Virus record (IMG/VR): IMGVR_UViG_3300015374_000001
Coordinates: 1-64,000 of that record
DNA length: 64,000 nucleotides
Direction: 5' to 3' (one strand)
Origin: a virus
In this document: positions 1 to 6,672 of the stretch, piece after piece
How positions within the stretch are numbered: the first letter of the stretch is position 1
How the letters are laid out: the number at the start of each line of letters is the position of its first letter
Position numbers and translations under genes: made by a program
The notes under the pieces: model-generated
Databases searched by the model: none
Told to the model about the DNA's origin: nothing
Seen by the model: the letters and a program-made list of their open reading frames with translations, nothing else

Positions 1-255
1 AGGACAAAGCCATACCTATCTCATTCCTTTGACATTAAATCAACACTCTATTTAGCAATATGGAAAGGATGCTTTACACCTTATCCTGCATACCTAAGCC
101 ATATATGCCACTTGTCACGATTATACTGCAAAGTTTCTATGGTGGAACACTCTACCTATACCCTCAGATAATCCTCAGATATGGTAGTCCTTCTAGCGCA
201 CACTCAAGGCATATTATCAAATTAATTAATAGGTGTCAAGAGCGCGTGACTAAAC
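1..255. other. stretch with no gene recognised
   Basis: AT-rich stretch at the left edge. One open frame runs on the plus strand (60-287), but it has no Shine-Dalgarno sequence, looks unlike the neighbouring proteins and opposes the transcription of the adjoining genes, so I do not call it. A TTGACA occurs at 29-34 on the plus strand without a convincing -10 at proper spacing. Confidence 0.5.
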
Positions 256-414
256 TTAATCTTCGTCTTCATAGTCTGGCTTTGTGATGCCTTCGTCAGG
301 CATGCGAACCAGGAGGGTAGCGTCTGCCGTATAGATAGCTAGGCTACCGTTATTTGAGTCTTGCGTGACCTTATCTGCATAGACCCAAATGATGCGTTTT
401 TCTTGGTCATTCAT
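256..414 (-). CDS. small acidic protein, 52 aa, unknown function
   Basis: I do not recognise this protein. It begins MNDQEKRIIWVYADKV and ends in an acidic tail (DYEDED). No Shine-Dalgarno lies in front of the ATG at 414. Instead a TTGACA-N17-TAGGGT promoter ends only 7 bases upstream, so the transcript probably starts at or next to the ATG (leaderless). It is the last gene of the leftward arm seen in the window. The call rests on the good promoter and uninterrupted frame, not on homology. Confidence 0.6.
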   Translation of the reverse strand: MNDQEKRIIWVYADKVTQDSNNGSLAIYTADATLLVRMPDEGITKPDYEDED

Positions 415-421
415 TAATTAC

Positions 422-450
422 ACCCTACTGGCATCCTTGCCAATTGTCAA
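422..450 (-). promoter_or_regulatory. minus-strand promoter, TTGACA-N17-TAGGGT
   Basis: Read on the minus strand, TTGACA (450-445) is followed after 17 bases by TAGGGT (427-422). The -10 ends 7 bases before the ATG at 414, so the mRNA should be leaderless or nearly so. The same -35 and a TAGnnT-type -10 recur at 947-975, 1061-1090 and 6692-6720. Confidence 0.65.
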
Positions 451-464
451 GTCCTTTTTCTAAA

Positions 465-833
465 TTAATTCTGCCCCGATGCCCATGTCTCAGGCATGTA
501 GTCCAGGGTGACAGTCTTACCCGCACGGTCGCGGATACCTGCCCTCATCTCAAGGCGCACTACAACCTTGAGTGCAGCTTGCTTGTCCTTGCCAGGCTCA
601 GCATCGTTCCATGCCTGCCGTGCCTTATCGAGCGCGGCAAGCAGACTGCCGCTAGGCTCGTTATTGACTTGATCCTTGATCCGCTTGCTAGCAGACTTGG
701 ATCGCCGGTTACGTGAAGCCCTCTTGCGCTTGCTAACCGTGAGGTTATCCCAGCCGTCACCCGTGCAGACCACGGCGGAAGGCATGACACCTATCGTTAG
801 CTTTGCATCGGGCGACAGTCGCGGATAACGCAT
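465..833 (-). CDS. basic protein of unknown function, 122 aa
   Basis: Not recognised. The middle is highly basic (KRKRASRNRRSKSASKR at about residues 35-52), which would suit nucleic-acid binding, and the C-terminal half looks like an alpha-beta domain (ALKVVVRLEMRAGIRDRAGK). A Shine-Dalgarno TAGGAG lies 6-8 bases before the ATG at 833. It is preceded by a roughly 110-base leader that starts at the promoter at 947-975 and contains a large hairpin at 864-935, so expression may be controlled in the leader. Function is open. Confidence 0.7.
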   Translation of the reverse strand: MRYPRLSPDAKLTIGVMPSAVVCTGDGWDNLTVSKRKRASRNRRSKSASKRIKDQVNNEPSGSLLAALDKARQAWNDAEPGKDKQAALKVVVRLEMRAGIRDRAGKTVTLDYMPETWASGQN

Positions 834-863
834 CGGTCGCTCCTATTTTATTTTATGACATTC

Positions 864-935
864 GAGAGTAGAGAGGGATAGCCTGCCCCTTCATATTGCA
901 GGATTCATTTTTCGGAATCCCTCTCATTTACTCTC
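864..935 (-). promoter_or_regulatory. three-tier leader hairpin
   Basis: Complementary blocks: 864-870 with 929-935 (GAGAGTA/TACTCTC), 871-879 with 917-925 (GAGAGGGAT/ATCCCTCTC), and 882-886 with 898-902 (CCTGC/GCAGG). That is 16 nearly contiguous pairs with a 3-base bulge, plus an inner stem. It lies wholly inside the predicted 5' leader of the gene at 465-833. No T-tract follows on either strand, so it is not a standard intrinsic terminator. A regulatory leader or a DNA-level recognition site are both possible. Confidence 0.6.
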
Positions 936-946
936 AACCTTTTACT

Positions 947-975
947 ACTCTATCACCTGCCGTGCTACTTGTCAA
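947..975 (-). promoter_or_regulatory. minus-strand promoter, TTGACA-N17-TAGAGT
   Basis: On the minus strand, TTGACA (975-970), a 17-base spacer, then TAGAGT (952-947). The spacer start (AGTAGCA) and a GTGATAG block at the -10 edge are shared with the promoter at 1061-1090, so the two are diverged copies. Predicted transcription start is near 940, feeding the gene at 465-833. Confidence 0.65.
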
Positions 976-1060
976 GTCAATTTATGAAAAAGATTGGCGG
1001 ATCAAGTAGCTCACTAGGGAGACTGTCCGATTCCTTTTCTTTAACTTGACTGTCCAGCGA

Positions 1061-1090
1061 AGCCTATCACACTTCAATGCTACTTGTCAA
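1061..1090 (-). promoter_or_regulatory. minus-strand promoter, TTGACA-N18-TAGGCT
   Basis: On the minus strand, TTGACA (1090-1085), 18 bases, then TAGGCT (1066-1061). It shares TTGACAAGTAGCA and GTGATAG with the promoter at 947-975. No credible reading frame lies between the two, so this looks like a duplicated tandem promoter. Confidence 0.55.
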
Positions 1091-1525
1091 GAGACTTTTT
1101 GAAAAATTCTTTTTGAGCCGGGAGGTCAACGCACGAGGCGGAATGTCCCTGGTCTCACTTAGACCCTTCAATCAATCTCTGCCAGGAAGACTATCGAACC
1201 TGGCGACCAGGGTCAATGGGCACGTGCACAAGAAATCTAAAGATTGCATTTGAATCAATTGTTACAAAGTCTCCCTGGTCTACTAATACCCGCGCGTAGA
1301 TGTAACAATTGTCACAAAGTTAATCAAAAGGTCCTATTTACTCAAAATCCTCTATTTGATAAAACGATTTTGATTAATCGGGGCACCCTGATTCCTCAAG
1401 GACCACCCTGGCATCCTGGCCCCTACGGTAGTAGCCGAGACTCCCAAAATTGTGGGAAATATTATTTTGGTGAAGTATGGTGACAAGAGGCATGAATCAA
1501 TCCGGGTGGGCGAGGTGTACTTCAT
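1091..1525. other. non-coding regulatory-looking stretch
   Basis: No convincing gene on either strand. An 80-codon plus-strand frame (1244-1483) lacks a ribosome-binding site and is interrupted by hairpins and repeats. The stretch contains the CAATTG repeats (1256-1320), an inverted repeat TCAAAATC/GATTTTGA near 1340-1375, and a small hairpin TCCCA/TGGGA near 1442-1456. Confidence 0.5.
1256..1320. repeat. two CAATTGTYACAAAGT repeats, operator-like
   Basis: The 15-base sequence CAATTGTTACAAAGT (1256-1270) returns as CAATTGTCACAAAGT (1306-1320), exactly 50 bases further on, with one difference. The second copy lies in an imperfect palindrome TGTAACAATTGTCACA (1301-1316). Spacing of about five helical turns and the palindromic core suit a dimeric repressor binding two sites. 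The regulator is unknown. Confidence 0.5.
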
Positions 1526-1831
1526 TTAATCAATCTTCGGCGGGCGTTCGGGTACCCATAACCTTCCCTCAGCATCTCGCTCAGCTAGGCGAGTGATATC
1601 AGGCACCAGCAGTTTGCCATCATTGGTTCCTTCAGCGATGGTCTGCCAGTCCCGATAGTATTTGCCTCTATCTTCTACTTGTAATATCCACTTCTCGAAA
1701 CTCACGCGCAGCCGCAGTTTTCCTATGAAAAGCAGAGTCTCATCTGGATTAAATAGGAGTTCAACTATCGACTTGCCTTCGTTCCATTCAACCTCAAGCT
1801 CATCTTCTTTTTCATCTAGTTCAATTTTCAT
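1526..1831 (-). CDS. unknown protein, 101 aa
   Basis: Not recognised. The N-terminus is very acidic (MKIELDEKEDELEVEWNEGK). The rest alternates hydrophobic and charged residues with several aromatics, as in a small beta-rich fold. Its start overlaps the stop of the upstream gene by 4 bases (1828-1831), indicating translational coupling in the leftward operon. It is followed by the long non-coding stretch at 1091-1525. Confidence 0.7.
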   Translation of the reverse strand: MKIELDEKEDELEVEWNEGKSIVELLFNPDETLLFIGKLRLRVSFEKWILQVEDRGKYYRDWQTIAEGTNDGKLLVPDITRLAERDAEGRLWVPERPPKID

Positions 1832-2082
1832 TTATCTAATCCTGGCGGGTCGTACAGTGGGTCTTCGATTCCAATTAACTTTAAGGCAGTGCGCCGTAGG
1901 TTGTCAGCATCTTGATATCGGTTATATAGACGCTTAAAGTCCTCACGGCCTATGTCTTTTTCTTTCATATAACCCTTGATACGGCGTTGTTCTTCCTCGA
2001 TATGCGGGATAGACAGAGCAGCAGAGATGATACTGATCGCCGGTGGGTTGATTGCTTTTGCTAGTTCTTCTACATTTGTCAT
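1828..2082 (-). CDS. unknown protein, 84 aa
   Basis: Not recognised. Mostly alpha-helical by appearance, with a charged middle (IEEEQRRIKGYMKEKDIGREDFKRLY). I chose the ATG at 2082 because it overlaps the TGA of the upstream gene (2079-2081), the coupling used throughout this operon. A longer version from 2103 is possible but would overlap that gene further. Confidence 0.65.
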   Translation of the reverse strand: MTNVEELAKAINPPAISIISAALSIPHIEEEQRRIKGYMKEKDIGREDFKRLYNRYQDADNLRRTALKLIGIEDPLYDPPGLDK

Positions 2083-2228
2083 ATGACGATCACCGTCCAC
2101 CATTCTTCGTTTTCACGTGCTCGAATAAAATGCGAGATGCGCGTATTTCCTAGCCCGACCCGCTCGGTTGCGATGTGGTAGTAGGTTCCACAAAACCAAT
2201 ATTCCCTGACCGTTACCTGTGTCTCCAT
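2079..2228 (-). CDS. small protein, 49 aa, unknown function
   Basis: A short gene with one of the best ribosome-binding sites of the arm (AGGAGGTT 3-4 bases before the ATG at 2228). The product begins METQVTVREYWFCGTYYH and ends EEWWTVIVI. It is aromatic-rich with a conserved-looking single-domain character, but I cannot assign it. Its TGA overlaps the ATG of the next gene. It is preferred over a longer overlapping frame at 2113-2307, which lacks such a start site. Confidence 0.7.
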   Translation of the reverse strand: METQVTVREYWFCGTYYHIATERVGLGNTRISHFIRARENEEWWTVIVI

Positions 2229-2278
2229 ATAACCTCCTGATCTTGTCCTGAAATTTAAGTTGCGAGCGATAGCTTCCG

Positions 2279-2623
2279 CTAGCTGGGTTCACTAATGAAG
2301 TTTTCAAGCAAGTAGGCCGCGAATTTTTTGTTGTCGATCTTGAGATATTCTTGCGCCATTTGTTTTTCTACTTCCGCGATGTTCTCTTCGAACCAACGGA
2401 GGAAAGCTGGCTCGAAATCCTTGGTGGCCAGGAGAGCAACAGGAACCGCTGCTGAGTAGGTTCCTATGTCGCGCTCGACGGTTGGTTTAATGACTTGGAT
2501 CAGCACCACGATCTGATCAGGCCAGAGCCCTCCCAGGTATTCTTTATCGTAGACATTAAATAGCCAGCCAGGCTTATAGGTGATCCGGTCTAGGATTCGT
2601 GATACGTCATTTAGTTCAATCAT
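2279..2623 (-). CDS. unknown protein, 114 aa
   Basis: Not recognised. The first half is hydrophobic and beta-like (DQIVVLIQVIKPTVERD). The second half is amphipathic helix rich in acidic residues (FEENIAEVEKQMAQEYLK). The start overlaps the end of the upstream gene by 8 bases, consistent with one leftward transcription unit. Confidence 0.7.
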   Translation of the reverse strand: MIELNDVSRILDRITYKPGWLFNVYDKEYLGGLWPDQIVVLIQVIKPTVERDIGTYSAAVPVALLATKDFEPAFLRWFEENIAEVEKQMAQEYLKIDNKKFAAYLLENFISEPS

Positions 2624-2849
2624 CTATGCGCTCCATCCTGAATACGTGGTCCATAATAAATAAATAGCAGCGAGTAGTTGGATCTGTCTCGAATTTGGTT
2701 ACTTCTACTGGATCTTCCTTGGTCAGCTTGTATGTTCCCGCGCGCAGCCAGCCGCCCGGTGGGAATTTAACTATCAAGCCCTCTTCTTGATACCCCTCAG
2801 CTAGAAGCGCTTCAAAGAAAGCCCTATCTTGTTGTTTGGTTAATTCCAT
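2616..2849 (-). CDS. unknown protein, 77 aa
   Basis: Not recognised. Soluble small protein beginning MELTKQQDRAFFEALLAEGY, with a possible beta-hairpin core around PPGGWLRAGTYKL. A GGAAG ribosome-binding site precedes the ATG at 2849, inside the end of the upstream membrane-protein gene. Both ends overlap neighbours. Confidence 0.7.
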   Translation of the reverse strand: MELTKQQDRAFFEALLAEGYQEEGLIVKFPPGGWLRAGTYKLTKEDPVEVTKFETDPTTRCYLFIMDHVFRMERIDD

Positions 2850-3276
2850 CTAGCATTCTTCCTATCTCTTTGCTGTGCTGTTGTTCTTGTTTGATTCTGT
2901 GTTCCATCTTGTCTTTGTGTGCCTGCTGCTCGTGGAAGTTTTCGTTGGCCATATATAGAACCGCTATCACGGCTAATATATAAATACTACAAAGGATCAG
3001 CACAAAACGGGTGTGCTGAGATAAATACCATGGGTACTTGCGCACCTTAGGAGGTTTGGGCAGAGCCTCGATCAGAGTCGCGCGAGCGGCAAAGTCATCT
3101 ACCCAATACTCCTGCCGCAGGTCGGGCAGATGCAGGGAGTTTACGATTTCAGGCTGTTTACTATCGTCGTAAATTGGCTCTTCTGGTGAACGATAAGGCG
3201 AATGATAAGTAATGATCTGATCTACATCGTATGTCTCAGGGTCTACGAATATTTTATTGTTATTGTTCCACCGCAT
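2824..3276 (-). CDS. single-span membrane protein, 150 aa
   Basis: From the ATG at 3276 (GGAAGA ribosome-binding site 7 bases upstream), the protein has an about 95-residue hydrophilic N-terminal part rich in Pro, Asp and Tyr. One transmembrane helix follows (RFVLILCSIYILAVIAVLYM, about residues 100-120), then a charged C-terminal coiled-coil tail rich in Gln, Glu and Lys. A longer frame to 3420 exists but would overlap the upstream gene almost entirely. Function unknown; it may sit in the cytoplasmic membrane. Confidence 0.7.
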   Translation of the reverse strand: MRWNNNNKIFVDPETYDVDQIITYHSPYRSPEEPIYDDSKQPEIVNSLHLPDLRQEYWVDDFAARATLIEALPKPPKVRKYPWYLSQHTRFVLILCSIYILAVIAVLYMANENFHEQQAHKDKMEHRIKQEQQHSKEIGRMLDGINQTTR

Positions 3277-3442
3277 CGATTTTCTTCCAGGGCATCCTGA
3301 ATTCGACCCGATATGAGTATTGATCGTCGTTTTCGTCTTTAAATACGACCTGATAGGAGGATCGGATGCTTTTGCGTTCGGCCAGCATCGCATCGGCGAC
3401 CTGATCAGGTACCTCGACACAAATTAATGCTTCTAGCTTCAT
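3260..3442 (-). CDS. unknown protein, 60 aa
   Basis: Not recognised. Small soluble protein (MKLEALICVEVPDQVADAML...), alternating strands and helix. Ends 16 bases inside the start of the downstream membrane-protein gene. Gene boundaries fit the tight packing of the leftward operon. Confidence 0.65.
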   Translation of the reverse strand: MKLEALICVEVPDQVADAMLAERKSIRSSYQVVFKDENDDQYSYRVEFRMPWKKIDAVEQ

Positions 3443-3454
3443 TTATTATCCTAA

Positions 3455-3655
3455 TCAGTCTGGTATATAGGGGTGAGCGCTAGCAACTAGCTCACCGTCA
3501 TAGCGCCGGTAGAATTTGCGTATCTCTTCTTTGCCGCTGGCCAAGGTGATCGCTTCGATTGAGTTCTCGGCCATAATGAGGATAGATTTCTGTATTTCAA
3601 TATATTGTGATTTCAGCGTAGAACTATCCGCAAAATGCACCTCGAATGCTGGCAT
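3455..3655 (-). CDS. unknown protein, 66 aa
   Basis: Not recognised. The layout (MPAFEVHFADSSTLKSQYIEI...AENSIEAITLASGKEEIR) resembles small proteins with a beta-alpha-beta body in which a 'sensing' strand is followed by an Ala/Glu helix. That is only an impression. The ATG shares one base with the stop of the upstream gene. Confidence 0.65.
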   Translation of the reverse strand: MPAFEVHFADSSTLKSQYIEIQKSILIMAENSIEAITLASGKEEIRKFYRRYDGELVASAHPYIPD

Positions 3656-3852
3656 TAACTCACCTCCACGTTAAAATCGACGTTAAATCCTTCTATTTCT
3701 TCAGTTGACATATCCAGATCAGCAACAAACCCTTTAACGTGAGCTTTGATTGCGTCGTCTAGACGGCTTTGCTCGCGGAATGGTAGATCCCAATACTTTT
3801 CTTCGCCTTCTTCATCAAATTCGGCGTTGACATAGATTTGTACGTCGGCCAT
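3655..3852 (-). CDS. unknown acidic protein, 65 aa
   Basis: Not recognised. Acidic throughout (VNAEFDEEGEEKYWDLPF; STEEIEGFNVDFNVEVS). Starts and stops with one-base overlaps to both neighbours, so it is part of the coupled leftward operon. Confidence 0.65.
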   Translation of the reverse strand: MADVQIYVNAEFDEEGEEKYWDLPFREQSRLDDAIKAHVKGFVADLDMSTEEIEGFNVDFNVEVS

Positions 3853-4133
3853 CAGTTTGCCTCCACTCTAATATCGTGATAATGGCAGCAGGCACCTTCG
3901 GCATGATTAACTAAACAACGCTTGCCTTTGTTACGAACGCCTTTTTGGAACCAGTCGCGGCAATTCGGACATTGCTCGGCTCCCTGGTAGCGCTCATCTT
4001 GCCAGTCTTCGAATGCTTCATCAGCAAGTAGGTGGAGTCCCGCGCGGGTATACATGAAGTGCTCTACCAGCGCGATCATCTCTTTTTTAACTATTTGCTT
4101 CTGCTTTGCTAGATCAATAGGTTCTGCTGGCAT
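3852..4133 (-). CDS. putative zinc-binding protein, 93 aa
   Basis: The C-terminal half carries CPNC (about residues 58-61), then C, H and CCHYH (about residues 75-88). The pattern CxxC...C...H...CCHxH suits a small zinc-binding domain. The N-terminal half is helical with many charged residues. No family could be named. The gene overlaps the preceding membrane-protein gene by 20 bases. Confidence 0.7.
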   Translation of the reverse strand: MPAEPIDLAKQKQIVKKEMIALVEHFMYTRAGLHLLADEAFEDWQDERYQGAEQCPNCRDWFQKGVRNKGKRCLVNHAEGACCHYHDIRVEAN

Positions 4134-4311
4134 AAATTGGCCCCCAAATAGATCCGCCTACGTAGAATCCTGTTGCTGCGGCTGCGCCCGTGTAGAAATA
4201 TGTCTTTGCGCTTTGAACATCTCCAAAAATTGCCCCGACGAGATACCAAACAGCAACTAGAAATGCTCCATACGCTAGTGCGTTAGCTAATATTCTCCAT
4301 TTGCTTGTCAT
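4114..4311 (-). CDS. small membrane protein, 65 aa
   Basis: Begins MTSKWRILANALAYGAFLVA with a first transmembrane helix at about residues 8-30. A second glycine/alanine-rich hydrophobic segment follows (AAAATGFYVGGSIWG). The ATG at 4311 is chosen because it overlaps the stop of the micro-gene at 4311-4388 in a TAATG junction. Topology with two spans would suit a holin-like or other small membrane protein, but there is no direct evidence. Confidence 0.65.
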   Translation of the reverse strand: MTSKWRILANALAYGAFLVAVWYLVGAIFGDVQSAKTYFYTGAAAATGFYVGGSIWGPIYASRTY

Positions 4312-4388
4312 TACCACCGTCCCCAATAGATTCGACACATAATTGCTAGTAAAATTAATGCTATTATTACCGTAATTGCGTAAGTCAC
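4311..4388 (-). CDS. 25-aa hydrophobic micro-protein
   Basis: Starts with GTG at 4388, which overlaps the TGA of the CAP-domain gene (GTGA), and ends in TAATG overlapping the next start. The product MTYAITVIIALILLAIMCRI followed by YWGRW is one membrane span with a basic-aromatic tail. Coupling at both ends and the clean hydrophobic profile argue that it is translated. It fills exactly the gap between two real genes. Confidence 0.5.
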   Translation of the reverse strand: MTYAITVIIALILLAIMCRIYWGRW

Positions 4389-4720
4389 GGCCCAATCCGG
4401 CCCAGGTGAGCTACCCAATACTTGCCTACGTGCGCTGCGCCTAATCGCCTAGCTTTGTCAGACATGATTATGTCGTAGTGTGCGCGACTTGCCATCCATT
4501 CTTCTACGATTTGCTTAGAGCTTTTCTGGCCATCGCCAAGTACCTCACCGGCCCACCAGAATTTCTTATTGACATGGATCACAGCATCATGCTTCAGAAC
4601 ATGCGTCCTATTTAACTTTTTGGCCATGCGCCGGGCCGATAAACGGAGCAGCCGACCCTTTTTGAGCGGCTTTTTCTTACGCTCCCTGCGTTCCTTATTT
4701 ACATACTCAAGTACGGTCAC
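4385..4720 (-). CDS. CAP/SCP-domain (YkwD-like) protein, 111 aa
   Basis: The layout matches the CAP superfamily (SCP/PR-1/YkwD). An N-terminal 'L..VN..R' helix (LEYVNKERRERKKKPL) is followed by the helix with LSARRMAKKL, a histidine (H46 region, VIHVNKKFW), the GE motif (WAGEVLG), the 'IVEEWMASRAHYDIIM' helix with W..S..H, and a final KYWVAHLG strand. No signal peptide is visible, so it would act in the cytoplasm or be released at lysis, unlike most bacterial relatives, which are exported. Catalytic function in this superfamily is poorly defined. It is coupled to small membrane-protein genes downstream. Confidence 0.75.
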   Translation of the reverse strand: MTVLEYVNKERRERKKKPLKKGRLLRLSARRMAKKLNRTHVLKHDAVIHVNKKFWWAGEVLGDGQKSSKQIVEEWMASRAHYDIIMSDKARRLGAAHVGKYWVAHLGRIGP

Positions 4721-4904
4721 TGGTGCGCTCCCTTGGGTTCATGGCAGACCATGTTTCCCATTCAACCTGCTCGATCACTATTTTCTCAGGTAAGCCCACG
4801 AGCTTATCGTGAACATCGCCCACCGCAGAGAAAATTCCAGAGTGGAAAGTCTCGATAGCTTGATTCTGGCCTTCATCGTAAATAGCTTTAACTGAATATC
4901 CCAT
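4707..4904 (-). CDS. unknown protein, 65 aa
   Basis: Not recognised. Starts MGYSVKAIYDEGQNQAIETF and has a Trp/Glu-rich C-terminal half (EQVEWETWSAMNPRERTSDRT). It overlaps the CAP-domain gene by 14 bases and shares one base with the upstream stop. Confidence 0.65.
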   Translation of the reverse strand: MGYSVKAIYDEGQNQAIETFHSGIFSAVGDVHDKLVGLPEKIVIEQVEWETWSAMNPRERTSDRT

Positions 4905-5128
4905 TATTTCTCATCCTCATAGGGCAGTACGTACTTTTCCATAAAAATGATGGCCGTTTCTAAGGATCGATGACCAACAGGCGTGATAGCTGTCTCAGGA
5001 AAGCCAACCGTCCCGCCAAGCCCATAGACAAACCAGCGCTTGCCACGACCCTCTTTGAATTCATATTCACCGTTTTTGGTCTGCCAGTGCCCCGGCTTGA
5101 TCTTGGTAAGTGGCCTAATTTTGTCCAT
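4904..5128 (-). CDS. unknown protein, 74 aa
   Basis: Not recognised. Small soluble protein with a possible beta-sheet core (GHWQTKNGEYEFKEGRGKRWF) and a C-terminal helix. Starts 14 bases inside the end of the HTH gene upstream. Confidence 0.65.
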   Translation of the reverse strand: MDKIRPLTKIKPGHWQTKNGEYEFKEGRGKRWFVYGLGGTVGFPETAITPVGHRSLETAIIFMEKYVLPYEDEK

Positions 5129-5324
5129 TCACCACATCTCCTACGTGCGTGGGCGAGACACCGGCCCGTACAGCGATCTTTCTGTAGGTAAATCCGGCAT
5201 TGACCATTCTTTTAATCACTTCATCGCGGTCATCGCGGGACTTTTTCAGCTTCTTTTCACAGTTCTGGACCGTATTTACCGATTCGTCTAGCTCACGAAT
5301 CAGAGATTCATTATTTTCTTCCAC
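5115..5324 (-). CDS. small HTH protein with coiled-coil N-terminus, 69 aa
   Basis: The N-terminal half is a charged helix with heptad character (residues about 10-38). The C-terminal half is a helix-turn-helix (FTYRKIAVRAGVSPTHVGDV), of the kind seen in small DNA-binding proteins and resolvase tails. The GTG at 5324 is chosen because AAAGGAGA lies 7-8 bases upstream. It could regulate the leftward operon in which it sits. Confidence 0.7.
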   Translation of the reverse strand: MEENNESLIRELDESVNTVQNCEKKLKKSRDDRDEVIKRMVNAGFTYRKIAVRAGVSPTHVGDVVNGQN

Positions 5325-5691
5325 TGATCTTTCTCCTTTCAATCTCGCGCAGAGCTATTTCCTTACAGGCGAGCGCAGAGCGATGGCGCGGAGTACCTTC
5401 AAGAGCCAAGTCTGCTGTTTCTTGAGAAAGCTTGACTAGCTCTGCCGGGTGAGGATGGTTCATAGCGAATTCAAGGTTCTCCCTGTAAATCCTGATTGCG
5501 TCATTAAATTCATGATTGAGCATCGCTCCTGAGCTACTAAATGGCATTGCCGCCAGATGGCAGGCATCACAGATGATCGTATCGCCATCCCAGGTGGCAT
5601 CGTCACTCAGAAGTTCTTCATCTTCATAAAATAGATGGCCGTCAAGGCAATCTTCTGAGATTCCAGCCCTACATTTAATTATCTCTTGCAT
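5311..5691 (-). CDS. unknown protein with cysteine pairs, 126 aa
   Basis: Not recognised. The N-terminal half holds four cysteines (C7, C15, and CDAC near residue 41) that could bind zinc. The C-terminal half is helical and charged. An AGGAGG-type site precedes the ATG at 5691. It overlaps the downstream HTH gene by 14 bases. Confidence 0.65.
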   Translation of the reverse strand: MQEIIKCRAGISEDCLDGHLFYEDEELLSDDATWDGDTIICDACHLAAMPFSSSGAMLNHEFNDAIRIYRENLEFAMNHPHPAELVKLSQETADLALEGTPRHRSALACKEIALREIERRKISGRK

Positions 5692-5698
5692 ATCCCTC

Positions 5699-6493
5699 CT
5701 ATACCGGTTCGTGATCTGGCCTGTGATACTGCCGACAGCTACCTTTGATTATGCAACTAGCTAGCGTGAAACACTCCATGCAACTGTCCTTGATAGTAAA
5801 TTCAGGTACAAATTTACCTTCAGGGACAACGCATCCTATACCCGCATAAGGAACAGTTTCAGTTAATGGCTCTGGCAGGTGCAAGTCTTCACAAATTTCA
5901 AAGGCTTGTTTGGTTGTACGAAGCTGTCGCCACAATTTATGTACGCCCATATCGCCCATTGCCTGAGATTGCACATCAAGAATGTCATGAAATGCAACAA
6001 ACCGAGACAGTGGACCGTACATCATCCAGTCTCGGGTGACACCGGGATAGCTGTGATCGCCGTCGATAAAAAGAAAGTCGATCTGGTGCCCCTGTAATTG
6101 ATTTGTCAAAGCAACCAGCATAGCCGCTGAATGAGAATCACCAACCAGCATCCTAAATTCTTGGCTACGATTAACTGCAAAAATCTCTAGCTGTGTAGCA
6201 ACATGAACATCAAATGCGCCACCGGGAGCACCGGGATCATCTATACCAATAAATAAAGACCCTTGTGGGCAAGCTTGCATCCAAGCCCACATCGTTCCGC
6301 CCCGATGCAGGCCGATTTCTACAACTATCTTCGGCTTCAGAATAGATAAAATCTGTAGGAGCGTGGCTAGCTCCTTCTCTTTCTGAAGCGCTTGAAGTTC
6401 ACGGACGGCATATTTGGCTATTCCTTCAGCCGTAGCCCAATCCATCGCACCATTTTGTTTGATATCCATAGGCATATCCCTAGAACTATCCAC
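5699..6493 (-). CDS. class I SAM-dependent methyltransferase, about 260 aa
   Basis: Rossmann-type methyltransferase of the 'Methyltransferase_24 / cephalosporin hydroxylase' kind. Motif I is KIVVEIGLHRGGTMWAW (about residues 54-70). The acidic strand 2 end is GIDDPG, and motif IV is DFLFIDGDHSYPGV, with the IDGDHSY signature typical of this family. The C-terminal tail carries five cysteines (CMECFTLASC...C), as in a zinc site. Such enzymes usually methylate sugars or small metabolites; the substrate here is unknown. GTG at 6493 gives the longest form; in-frame ATGs at 6475 and 6469 are alternatives. It is among the first genes of the leftward operon. Confidence 0.8.
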   Translation of the reverse strand: MDSSRDMPMDIKQNGAMDWATAEGIAKYAVRELQALQKEKELATLLQILSILKPKIVVEIGLHRGGTMWAWMQACPQGSLFIGIDDPGAPGGAFDVHVATQLEIFAVNRSQEFRMLVGDSHSAAMLVALTNQLQGHQIDFLFIDGDHSYPGVTRDWMMYGPLSRFVAFHDILDVQSQAMGDMGVHKLWRQLRTTKQAFEICEDLHLPEPLTETVPYAGIGCVVPEGKFVPEFTIKDSCMECFTLASCIIKGSCRQYHRPDHEPV

Positions 6494-6500
6494 CCTTCCA

Positions 6501-6662
6501 TTAATTCAAGCTGATCGGCTGCGTGATGACAGCTTCGTTTTCGTCCTGCTCAGCGTCAGCCGCCAGATCGGCCTTGAGCTTGTCCATTTGCACGTTCCAA
6601 ATCGCCCGTTCCCATAGCCTCCCCATGTAGAAACAGGCCACTACCAGCAGAATCCTCTTCAT
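6501..6662 (-). CDS. small membrane-anchored protein, 53 aa
   Basis: Begins MKRILLVVACFYMGRLWERA, a short signal-anchor or transmembrane helix, followed by a hydrophilic acidic tail (DAEQDENEA). The ribosome-binding site GGGAGGTT is excellent, and the TTGACA-N17-TAGCAT promoter at 6692-6720 lies just upstream. It is therefore the first gene of the leftward arm. Function unknown. Confidence 0.75.
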   Translation of the reverse strand: MKRILLVVACFYMGRLWERAIWNVQMDKLKADLAADAEQDENEAVITQPISLN

Positions 6663-6672
6663 CGAACCTCCC

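Noticed and set aside
60-287. 75-codon open frame on the plus strand at the left edge
   Set aside because: No ribosome-binding site, opposite to the adjoining genes, and overlaps the better supported minus-strand gene at 256-414.
1244-1483. 79-codon plus-strand frame in the non-coding stretch
   Set aside because: No start site, lies across operator-like repeats and hairpins, and the translation looks like non-coding sequence.
2113-2307. 64-codon minus-strand frame
   Set aside because: It is the wrong phase over the 49-aa gene at 2079-2228, which has an excellent AGGAGG and coupled stop.
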